Position numbers and translations under genes: made by a program
Part shown: in pieces, positions 1 through 5,200 of the stretch
Numbering within the stretch: position 1 is the first letter of the stretch
Layout of the letters: the number at the start of each line of letters is the position of its first letter
The notes under the pieces: generated by a model
Told to the model about the DNA's origin: nothing
Database searches by the model: none
What the model saw: the letters and a program-made list of their open reading frames with translations, nothing else
Assembly: GCA_002169365.1 (NCBI GenBank)
Contig: NHLE01000051.1
Coordinates: 2,681-7,880, forward strand
Direction of reading: 5' to 3'
DNA length: 5,200 bases
Origin: Pelagibacteraceae bacterium TMED259
Lineage (GTDB): Bacteria > Pseudomonadota > Alphaproteobacteria > HIMB59

Positions 1-590
1 CCCTGAGCTAAATAACCAGCAATAGTTCCATCCTCACCAGAAATATAATTAAAATCTTTTTTCATAAATGTACGCATAATTAAAGGACGAGATAAATCAT
101 TTGATGCATCTTTGATGCCAACAATATTAGAAATTTTATTTAATTGCTTAAAACTATCGTAGGATAAATCGACAATACTTCTTCCAGGAATATTATAAAT
201 TAATTGTTTTAGAGGAGTTACTTTTGCAATTTTTTTGAAATGGTCTACTAAGCCCTCTTGATTAGGCTTATTGTAATATGGCGTAACCACCAAACCATAA
301 TTTGCTCCAGATTTAAAAGCATGTCTTGTAAATTCAATAGCTTCTTTGGTAGAGTTAGAACCTGTTCCAGCAATTACAGGTATTTTTTTTGAAGTAACTT
401 TAACTGCGAACTCAACCAATGTCATGTGCTCGTCGTGAGAGAGAGTTGGGGATTCTCCTGTGGTTCCACAAACAGTAACCCCTGATATGCCCTCTTTAAT
501 TTGCCACTTTAAAAGCCTCTCGAAGCTATCATAATCTACTTCACCTTTTAAAAATGGAGTAATAATTGCAGGTATTGATCCTTTTAACAT
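1..590 (-). CDS. dapA: 4-hydroxy-tetrahydrodipicolinate synthase, 3' end cut by window edge
   Basis: DapA condenses pyruvate with aspartate 4-semialdehyde in the cytoplasm, the first committed step to diaminopimelate and lysine. The visible part starts at ATG (588-590, read on the minus strand) and gives 196 complete codons of a family usually about 290 residues long. It covers most of the TIM barrel and aligns to my recollection of E. coli DapA with a constant offset of one and no gaps. Visible active-site residues are T43-T44 in GTTGES, Y106 in TPYYN, Y132 and R137 in YNIPGR, and the Schiff-base lysine K160 in GIKDA. Equivalents of the E. coli lysine-feedback residues are also present (S47, H52, H55, N79, E83, Y105), so allosteric inhibition by lysine is plausible; E. 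coli Ala49 is Pro48 here. It lies 44 nt downstream of a same-strand tRNA-Ser with no clear promoter or terminator between. No Shine-Dalgarno is visible before the ATG, only an A-rich run. Other members of the aldolase superfamily (NanA, KDG aldolase) are less likely given the GTTGES and YNIPGR motifs. Confidence 0.96.
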   Translation of the reverse strand, partial: MLKGSIPAIITPFLKGEVDYDSFERLLKWQIKEGISGVTVCGTTGESPTLSHDEHMTLVEFAVKVTSKKIPVIAGTGSNSTKEAIEFTRHAFKSGANYGLVVTPYYNKPNQEGLVDHFKKIAKVTPLKQLIYNIPGRSIVDLSYDSFKQLNKISNIVGIKDASNDLSRPLIMRTFMKKDFNYISGEDGTIAGYLAQ

Positions 591-634
591 TTTTATTATT
601 TTGTCTTTTTTTTTACCAAATGCACATATTTATT
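591..634. other. Short tRNA-Ser to dapA spacer without terminator or clear promoter
   Basis: These 44 bases separate the encoded CCA end of the tRNA from the dapA start codon. On the transcribed (minus) strand the spacer is A-rich, with a run of nine A before the start. I find no GC-rich hairpin followed by U and no convincing -35/-10 pair, and no AGGAGG-like ribosome binding site. The matching T-run on the plus strand could look like a terminator tail, but no plus-strand gene precedes it. Confidence 0.5.
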
Positions 635-726
635 TGGCGGAGAGAGAGGGATTCGAACCCTCGGTACAACTTGCGTCATACGGCGGTTTAGCAAACCGCT
701 GGTTTCAGCCACTCACCCACCTCTCC
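635..726 (-). tRNA. serX: tRNA-Ser(GCU), CCA encoded
   Basis: A complete 92-nt class II tRNA that decodes AGC and AGU serine codons. Read on the minus strand it folds as acceptor GGAGAGG/UCUCUCC (one G-U closing pair at position 7), a 3-bp D stem (GGU/ACC), anticodon stem GCGGU/ACCGC with loop UUGCUAA, a long variable arm (GUAUGAC/GUUGUAC, 7 bp with two G-U pairs, closed by a GCAA tetraloop), T stem GAGGG/CCCUC with loop UUCGAAU, then discriminator G and an encoded CCA. The anticodon GCU lies at 690-692. The long variable arm and discriminator G are the expected features for seryl-tRNA synthetase. It stands between gatB and dapA, all on the minus strand, with its own plausible promoter just upstream. 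The symbol is nominal; the isoacceptor identity is the firm part. Confidence 0.97.
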
Positions 727-759
727 GTGAGTTATGCTTCATGATGTTGTTGTGCCCGA

Positions 760-787
760 AATATAGACAAATTATCTAAATTGTCAT
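760..787 (-). promoter_or_regulatory. Candidate sigma-70 promoter for tRNA-Ser with G+C-rich discriminator
   Basis: On the minus strand, ATGACA (782-787; five of six to TTGACA) is followed after 16 bp by TATATT (760-765; five of six to TATAAT) and then a C/G-rich discriminator, TCGGGC (754-759). Transcription would begin near 752-754 and give a leader of about 27 nt before the tRNA 5' end at 726. A G+C-rich discriminator in such AT-rich DNA is typical of growth-rate and ppGpp-regulated stable-RNA promoters, so stringent control is an inference. A perfect TATAAT also lies upstream at 790-795 but has no acceptable -35 at normal spacing. The gatB stop codon is at 828-830, so the promoter sits fully in the intergenic gap. 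Confidence 0.5.
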
Positions 788-827
788 TCATTATATCATA
801 AATATTGTAATTTTTGGGAAATCAAAA

Positions 828-2264
828 TTATTTTTGAAGCTTTTCTTGGAGTATTTTATTAATTAATTTTGGGTTACCCTTACCCTTCGAAGCTTTTAAG
901 CACTTTCCAACAAAGTATCCTAAAACCCTATCCGAACCTCCTTGGAATTTAGCAATATTTTCTGCCTCTCCCTCTAGGGCGCCATCAATAATTTTTTCTA
1001 ATTCAGAAGTATCAGAAACTTGCTCTAGTCCCATTTCCTTGACGAGTTCAAGAGGGTCACCCTCGCCAGATAATACTTTGGGAAGAATTTCTTTTCCAAC
1101 TTTGTTAGAGATAACATCATCACTTACTAACTTTAAGAGATCAGTAATTTGTTGAGCTTTATCTAGCAGATCTAATACATCATTATTATTTTCTTTGACA
1201 TAGGCAAATATATCCCCAACTAACCAACTCGCTATTATTTTAGGAGATACGTCACATATAGAGATCATTTTTTCGAAAACTTTTGTGTTATCTTTTTCTG
1301 AAATTATAATTTTAGATATATTCTTCTCTATCTTAAAATCACTCATATATCTTTCTAATTTTTGATTTGGAAGCTCTTCTAAAGTAGGTTTGATTTGATC
1401 TATTTGCTCTTGAGTAATGTTAACAGGCAAAAGGTCAGGGTCAGGGAAATAACGATAGTCATGAGAAAATTCTTTACTTCTCATTGCTCTTGTTTCACCT
1501 AAGGTGGTGTCAAATAACATAGTATTTTGCTCTATTGACCCACCACTCTCTAATACGTCAATTTGTCTTTGAAACTCATATTCAATTGCCTGCCTGATAA
1601 ATTTAAAAGAATTTAAATTTTTGATTTCACATCTTGTCCCAAGTTCACCTCCGGGTTTTCTTACAGATAAATTAACATCTGCTCTTAGAGAGCCCTCTTG
1701 CATATTCCCATCACAAACATCTATGTACATAAGAATTTGTCTTAATGAAGACATGTAGCTTACAACTTCATCAGCCGAGGATAGGTCAGGATAAGAGACA
1801 ATTTCTAGTAAAGGTGTCCCTACTCGGTTAAGATCAATAAAACTATATTTTGGGTCTATATCATGAATGCTTTTTCCTGCATCTTGTTCTAAATGCGCCC
1901 TTTCAATTCTAATTTTTTTTTGGCTTTCATCGCTATCAATATTGATAAAGCCCTCTGATAATATAGGAAATTCAAATTGACTTATTTGATAGCCTTGCGG
2001 TAAGTCTGGATAAAAATAATTTTTTCTTTCAAAAACTGAATATTTATTAATTTTAAAATTTAGAGCAAATCCAGTTTTAATTGCCTTCTCAATACAACCA
2101 AAATTTAATACTGGCAACATTCCAGGCATACCAGAGTCAATAAAATTAACATTTTCATTAGGCTCCGAGCCAAATTGATTTGGAGAAGATGAAAATAATT
2201 TTGAAGTAGTTTTTAATTGAGCATGAACCTCCAATCCAATAACCATTTCCCAAGAATTACTCAT
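828..2264 (-). CDS. gatB: Asp/Glu-tRNA(Asn/Gln) amidotransferase subunit B
   Basis: GatB is the kinase and tRNA-binding subunit of GatCAB: it phosphorylates the side chain of the misacylated Glu (or Asp) with ATP, and ammonia from GatA then amidates it. The 478 residues are the usual length. The N-terminal cradle domain (about 1-290) shows IGLEVHAQL with putative metal ligands E12 and H14, YPDLPQGYQISQFE (85-98), HLEQDAGK (124-131), DLNRVGTPLLEIVS (144-157), NMQEGSLRADVNLSV (187-201), GTRCEIKNLNSF (209-220) and HDYRYFPDPDLLP (268-280). A helical domain follows, then the YqeY-like tail (about 330-478) ending in the conserved GKGNPKLINKIL. The cysteines that bind zinc in many GatBs are absent from the 24-46 region, where Ser and Asp residues stand instead. 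The ATG start overlaps the end of gatA by 8 nt, and an AAGGA motif lies 11 nt upstream. It is the last gene of gatCAB. No terminator hairpin follows, so some read-through into tRNA-Ser and dapA is possible. Confidence 0.98.
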   Translation of the reverse strand: MSNSWEMVIGLEVHAQLKTTSKLFSSSPNQFGSEPNENVNFIDSGMPGMLPVLNFGCIEKAIKTGFALNFKINKYSVFERKNYFYPDLPQGYQISQFEFPILSEGFINIDSDESQKKIRIERAHLEQDAGKSIHDIDPKYSFIDLNRVGTPLLEIVSYPDLSSADEVVSYMSSLRQILMYIDVCDGNMQEGSLRADVNLSVRKPGGELGTRCEIKNLNSFKFIRQAIEYEFQRQIDVLESGGSIEQNTMLFDTTLGETRAMRSKEFSHDYRYFPDPDLLPVNITQEQIDQIKPTLEELPNQKLERYMSDFKIEKNISKIIISEKDNTKVFEKMISICDVSPKIIASWLVGDIFAYVKENNNDVLDLLDKAQQITDLLKLVSDDVISNKVGKEILPKVLSGEGDPLELVKEMGLEQVSDTSELEKIIDGALEGEAENIAKFQGGSDRVLGYFVGKCLKASKGKGNPKLINKILQEKLQK

Positions 2265-3699
2265 TGAATGCTAATTCCTTTTCAGCCAAAGCAGCTAATT
2301 GTAATAACTTCTTTTCCTCAAAATAATTACCTATTAATTGAATACCAAGAGGTAATCCATTAGAGCTCAAACCTGATGGAATGGATATTCCTGGAAGCCC
2401 TGCTAGACTTGTAGGTACAGTATAAATATCATTTTTATACATAGAGATTGGGTCAAGCTTATCTCCAATTTTAAATGCCTCATTAGGGGTAGTTGGGGTT
2501 AAAATAAAATCAACCTCTTTAAAAACTCTTTGAAAATCCTCTTTGATTAATCTTCTTACTTTTTGCGCCTGTCGATAATATGCATCATAATAACCAGCAG
2601 ATAAAACGTAAGTGCCAATAAGTATTCTTCTAGTAACTTCGTCTCCGAAACCTTGAGTTCGAGAATTCAGATATATATCATCTAAGCTTTCACCATCTTC
2701 ACGAATTCCAAAACGAATTCCATCATACCTTGCAAGATTAGATGAAGCCTCAGCAGGGGCAATAATATAATAAGTTGATAAGGCAAACTCTGTAGTTTTA
2801 AATTTAACATCAACAAACTCTATTTCATGGTTAGATAAAACTTTTTTGGTATTTTCAATTTGGTTTAAAATGTCTTGGTTAACACCCTCTAAATAATCTG
2901 AAGGGATACCAATTTTAATTTTTTCATTAATTTTATCATGAATTCCAGAAACATAATCATCTCTTGTATGATTTGAAGAAGTTGTGTCATTAAAATCATG
3001 TTTGTTTATAGCATTTAAAATATGACCCGCATCTTCAACACAAGCAGTCAAAGGACCCGCCTGATCAAGACTTGAAGCAAAGGCTACTACACCCCACCTA
3101 GAACAAGAACCGAAAGTAGGTTTGAGACCTACAATTCCACATAAACTAGCTGGTTGTCTAATAGAACCTCCAGTATCAGTTCCCATAGATGCCACGCATG
3201 ATCCTTCGGCCACAGCGGCGGCTGAACCTCCAGAAGAACCTCCGGGCACTAAATTGTCTTCGGGAGAGGATTTGCTTTTCCAGGGATTAATAACTGGACC
3301 AAAATGGCTTGTTTCATTTGAGGATCCCATAGCAAATTCATCACAATTATTCTTACCAATAAAGATTGCTCCATTGTTTAATAATTGCTGAGTAACAAAA
3401 GATTCATATTGGGGAATAAAATTACTTAAAATTTTTGATGAAGCTGTTGTCTTTATACCCTTTGTACAAAAAAGATCTTTAATTCCTAAAGGAATGCCGT
3501 CCAATGTAAGAGGCTCACCTGAGGAATACCTATCTTGAGACCGCTCAATAAATGACTTATTAGCATCCTCTTCTAATACTAAATTATAGCTATTATTATG
3601 ATTTAATTTTGCTTTGTTGGCATGCTCTGAATAAAGCTCAGCTACTCCGATTTTTTTTTCCTTTAGGGCTTTTTTTATCTGACTAATTGATTGTTTCAC
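2257..3699 (-). CDS. gatA: Asp/Glu-tRNA(Asn/Gln) amidotransferase subunit A (glutaminase)
   Basis: GatA is the amidase-signature subunit of GatCAB. It hydrolyses glutamine and sends the ammonia to GatB for amidation of tRNA-bound Glu or Asp. The 480 residues are the normal length. The Ser-cisSer-Lys triad is intact: K74 in LGIKDLF, S155 in PGGSSGGSAAAVA, and the nucleophile S179 in GTDTGGSIRQPA, with the family's 24-residue spacing between the two serines. The C-terminal NDIYTVPTSLAGLPGISIPSG stretch and the LGIQLIGNYFEE end are also typical of GatA. The start is GTG (3697-3699), immediately after the gatC TAA with no base between; the next in-frame Met is at residue 124, inside the catalytic core, so GTG is required. 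No Shine-Dalgarno is visible, which fits translational coupling to gatC. Its end overlaps gatB by 8 nt. Nothing suggests a broken gene or a stand-alone amidase, given its place between gatC and gatB. Confidence 0.98.
   Translation of the reverse strand: MKQSISQIKKALKEKKIGVAELYSEHANKAKLNHNNSYNLVLEEDANKSFIERSQDRYSSGEPLTLDGIPLGIKDLFCTKGIKTTASSKILSNFIPQYESFVTQQLLNNGAIFIGKNNCDEFAMGSSNETSHFGPVINPWKSKSSPEDNLVPGGSSGGSAAAVAEGSCVASMGTDTGGSIRQPASLCGIVGLKPTFGSCSRWGVVAFASSLDQAGPLTACVEDAGHILNAINKHDFNDTTSSNHTRDDYVSGIHDKINEKIKIGIPSDYLEGVNQDILNQIENTKKVLSNHEIEFVDVKFKTTEFALSTYYIIAPAEASSNLARYDGIRFGIREDGESLDDIYLNSRTQGFGDEVTRRILIGTYVLSAGYYDAYYRQAQKVRRLIKEDFQRVFKEVDFILTPTTPNEAFKIGDKLDPISMYKNDIYTVPTSLAGLPGISIPSGLSSNGLPLGIQLIGNYFEEKKLLQLAALAEKELAFNE
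2276..2280 (-). promoter_or_regulatory. Candidate ribosome binding site for gatB, inside gatA
   Basis: On the minus strand AAGGA lies 11 nt before the gatB ATG, within the last codons of gatA. The spacing is on the long side. It is the only Shine-Dalgarno-like sequence I find before any of the six gene starts visible here. Because gatB starts 8 nt before gatA ends, ribosomes finishing gatA could also reinitiate on gatB without it. Confidence 0.4.
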
Positions 3700-3981
3700 T
3701 TACTCGACTACTTTTGGAACTTTAAAAAAATTATTTGCTCTTTCTGGGGCATTATTTAAGACATCTTCTACTGAATTATTTTTTTCAACCTCGTCATTTC
3801 TTATAGACTCAGTATTTTCTGTAACGTTATGAAGGGGTTTTACCTCTGAGGTATCAATTTGTTTTAAGTTATCAACCCATTTAATGATATCTTTTAGGGA
3901 ATTAGCATAAAATTCTTCTTTTTCTGACGGTAATTTTAGCTTTGCTAAATATGAAATTCTTTTAATATCAATATCACTCAT
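3700..3981 (-). CDS. gatC: Asp/Glu-tRNA(Asn/Gln) amidotransferase subunit C
   Basis: GatC is the small subunit that wraps around the GatA-GatB interface and stabilises the amidotransferase; it has no catalytic site. I place the start at the ATG 3979-3981, which gives 93 residues beginning MSDIDIKRISYLAKLKL. This matches the normal GatC opening (helix I with a '..ikri..LA.L.l' pattern) and the usual length of about 95. A longer frame reaches a TTG at 4018-4020 and would add 13 residues with no family counterpart, while running 38 bp into ruvX. Other family signs are the IDTSEVKPLHNV segment, the NAPERANNFFKVPKVVE tail, and the gene's place directly ahead of gatA, which starts on the next base after its stop. 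It is probably the first gene of the gatCAB operon. No Shine-Dalgarno is visible, and any promoter must lie inside ruvX. Confidence 0.95.
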   Translation of the reverse strand: MSDIDIKRISYLAKLKLPSEKEEFYANSLKDIIKWVDNLKQIDTSEVKPLHNVTENTESIRNDEVEKNNSVEDVLNNAPERANNFFKVPKVVE

Positions 3982-3982
3982 A

Positions 3983-4429
3983 ATGGTCGTCGATACTATA
4001 TCAGATTTTTTAGTAAGCAATAATTATGCAAAAAAATTTTTAAGCATAGATTTTGGACTTAAATATATTGGAACAGCGATAAGCGACACAAGTAACATTA
4101 TAGCAAAGCCATTTGGAACATTCACTGAAGATGAAATTTTTAAAGAATTAAATAATATTTTAATCAGTGAGAATATATGTGGTCTTATTTTAGGTAAACC
4201 ATATCACTTAGATGGGTCAGAGTCTGAAATGAGCAGAAAAGTAATAGATTTTTCTGAGAAAATAGAAAAGATAACTGCTATTCCTATTCTTTTATTAGAT
4301 GAAAGACTATCCAGCAAACCTTATAAATCAGCAAAAAATATATCAAAAATTAGCATTCATGAAAAAAGTGCTTGTTTAATACTTGATGATTTTTTAACTT
4401 TGTATAGAAACACCCCTAGTGGTAAATAA
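3983..4429 (+). CDS. ruvX: RuvX/YqgF family RNase H-fold nuclease (putative pre-16S rRNA nuclease)
   Basis: YqgF/RuvX proteins have a RuvC-like RNase H fold and are implicated in maturing the 16S rRNA 3' end; older annotation calls them Holliday junction resolvases. The 148 residues show the first acidic residue D23 in FLSIDFGLKYIGTAISD, the GLILGKPYHLDGSESEMS segment (67-84), and the second acidic residue E107 in LLLDERLSS. The C-terminal helix EKSACLILDDFL (127-138) is recognisable. Where relatives have Asp in a 'VDKMAA'-like motif, this protein has H126, and the preceding DER-to-Asp segment is about eight residues shorter than in my recollection of Caulobacter RuvX. The start is ATG 3983, the only ATG, GTG or TTG in frame ahead of the first catalytic motif. 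The resulting extension of about 17 residues matches the alphaproteobacterial N-terminus. The start is one base from the divergent gatC start, and the end overlaps pyrB by 11 bp. No Shine-Dalgarno is visible. Confidence 0.93.
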   Translation: MVVDTISDFLVSNNYAKKFLSIDFGLKYIGTAISDTSNIIAKPFGTFTEDEIFKELNNILISENICGLILGKPYHLDGSESEMSRKVIDFSEKIEKITAIPILLLDERLSSKPYKSAKNISKISIHEKSACLILDDFLTLYRNTPSGK

Positions 4430-5200
4430 AAAAATCACTTCTATTGATGATCTATCGGTCAAAGACATCACTCTAATAGCAGAGCAGGCTATAAAATTTC
4501 AAAATTCCAAAAAATTAAATTTAGTAAAAAAACCTAGAAATATTTTTAACTTATTTTTAGAACCTTCCACAAGAACAACAATTAGCTTTGAGTTAGCTGC
4601 AAAAAATTTAGGCCATAACTTAATAAATATTAATTTTGATAAAAGCTCCCTCTCAAAAGGTGAAACATTCATGGATACAATGAGCACTATCATAAGCATG
4701 AAGCCTGATGCCTTAATTATCAGGGATAAAAATAATTTTTCTCCTCAAGAAATTTCAAAAAATATTAATATACCAGTTATTAATGCAGGTGATGGAACGA
4801 ATGAACACCCAACTCAAGCCTTACTTGACTATTGTGTTATCAAATCTATTTTTAAAAATAAAAAAATTTCTATTGGAATATGTGGTGATATTAAACACAG
4901 TCGTGTGGCACATTCAAATATCAAACTTCTTACAAAATTAGGTTACAAAATTCATCTTATAGCACCTAATTACTTTTTGAATAAATCAGAAATTACTAAA
5001 ATAAATCCAGAAATAAAATTCCATAAAGATTTAAAAAATATCAATGGTATTGATGTTTTAATGATGCTCAGAGTTCAAAAAGAAAGAATACCACGGGGTG
5101 GGAAGAATATGATGGATTCATTTAAAAAAGATTTTTGCTTACAATCAGGTCACCTTACAAGTAAGCCCTTTCTCATGCACCCAGGACCAGTTAATAGAAA
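4419..5200 (+). CDS. pyrB: Aspartate carbamoyltransferase catalytic subunit, 3' end cut by window edge
   Basis: PyrB joins carbamoyl phosphate and aspartate to give N-carbamoylaspartate, the first committed step of pyrimidine synthesis. The window holds 260 complete codons of a family usually about 300-310 long. The carbamoyl-phosphate domain shows STRT at 50-53 in FLEPSTRTTISFE, K80 in SLSKGET, R102, and HPTQALLD with H130. The aspartate domain shows GDIKHSRVAHSN with R162, MLRVQKER with R218 and Q220, and the HPGPVNR loop at 254-260. These match the E. coli ligands Ser52-Thr55, Lys84, Arg105, His134, Arg167, Arg229 and Gln231. The start is GTG 4419-4421: an in-frame stop lies just upstream at 4395-4397, and no other start occurs before the conserved core, the next in-frame Met being near residue 85. 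The start overlaps the end of ruvX by 11 bp, so the two genes are probably co-transcribed and coupled. pyrC often follows in alphaproteobacteria. The EPSTRT and RVQKER motifs separate it from ornithine carbamoyltransferase. Confidence 0.97.
   Translation, partial: MVNKKITSIDDLSVKDITLIAEQAIKFQNSKKLNLVKKPRNIFNLFLEPSTRTTISFELAAKNLGHNLININFDKSSLSKGETFMDTMSTIISMKPDALIIRDKNNFSPQEISKNINIPVINAGDGTNEHPTQALLDYCVIKSIFKNKKISIGICGDIKHSRVAHSNIKLLTKLGYKIHLIAPNYFLNKSEITKINPEIKFHKDLKNINGIDVLMMLRVQKERIPRGGKNMMDSFKKDFCLQSGHLTSKPFLMHPGPVNR

Noticed and set aside
591..615. T-rich run that resembles a plus-strand terminator tail
   Set aside because: No plus-strand gene precedes it and there is no GC-rich hairpin; it is simply the complement of the A-rich dapA leader.
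790..795. Perfect TATAAT on the minus strand upstream of tRNA-Ser
   Set aside because: At 16-18 bp spacing the -35 positions read CCAAAA, CCCAAA or TCCCAA, far from TTGACA. The neighbouring ATGACA-16-TATATT pair with its G+C-rich discriminator is better.
3122..3391. Plus-strand open frame of 89 codons
   Set aside because: It lies wholly inside gatA on the opposite strand, over the conserved GGSSGGS/DTGGS region. The Pro/Glu-rich product is the antisense of glycine/serine codons and matches no family I know.
3982..4020. Longer GatC starting at TTG 4018-4020
   Set aside because: The extra 13 residues have no counterpart in GatC, the internal ATG gives the usual length and opening, and the longer form would overlap ruvX head to head.
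4026..4028. ATG close to the RuvX catalytic motif as an alternative ruvX start
   Set aside because: It is out of frame with the RuvX reading frame; ATG 3983 is in frame and gives the alphaproteobacterial-type N-terminus.
4499..4699. Minus-strand open frame of 66 codons
   Set aside because: It is antisense to the conserved N-terminal half of pyrB; the hydrophobic product reflects A/T-rich codons read backwards.
1..5200. Mobile element, CRISPR, phage, toxin-antitoxin or defence system
   Set aside because: I saw no inverted or direct repeats of note, no transposase or integrase motifs, and no coding frames beyond the housekeeping genes. Base composition looks even throughout by eye.

Overview
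The window is AT-rich (roughly one-third G+C by eye) and densely packed with housekeeping genes. It looks like chromosome from a streamlined alphaproteobacterium, possibly a marine lineage of the Pelagibacterales or HIMB59 kind. The grounds are the low G+C and very short intergenic spaces, the divergent gatCAB / ruvX-pyrB arrangement (an order I recall from alphaproteobacteria), a RuvX with the N-terminal extension seen in alphaproteobacterial homologues, and a GatB with the 'MPGMLPVLN' motif and no zinc cysteines. The lineage is an inference from motifs; no database was searched.

Layout. The minus strand, read from the middle leftwards, carries gatC (3981-3700), gatA (3699-2257), gatB (2264-828), a 101-nt gap with a plausible stable-RNA promoter, tRNA-Ser(GCU) (726-635), a 44-nt gap, and the 5' two-thirds of dapA (590 to the left edge). 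The plus strand, from the middle rightwards, carries ruvX (3983-4429) and most of pyrB (4419 to the right edge). The gatC and ruvX start codons lie back to back with one base between them.

Function. GatCAB is the three-subunit amidotransferase that turns misacylated Glu-tRNAGln (and often Asp-tRNAAsn) into the correct aminoacyl-tRNA. tRNA-Ser(GCU) reads AGC/AGU codons. DapA commits aspartate semialdehyde to lysine and diaminopimelate synthesis. RuvX (YqgF) is an RNase H-fold nuclease implicated in 16S rRNA 3'-end processing. PyrB starts the committed part of pyrimidine synthesis. Three of the four same-strand gene junctions are abutting or overlapping, two of six starts are GTG, and only gatB has a recognisable Shine-Dalgarno-like sequence.

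I see no mobile element, CRISPR array, phage gene, toxin-antitoxin pair or unexplained large repeat, and no stretch over 300 bases without a gene. I do not see an undescribed system here. The points most worth a second look are the one-base divergent gatC/ruvX junction, the His at the third catalytic position of RuvX with a shortened loop before it, and the possible tRNA-Ser/dapA co-transcript.
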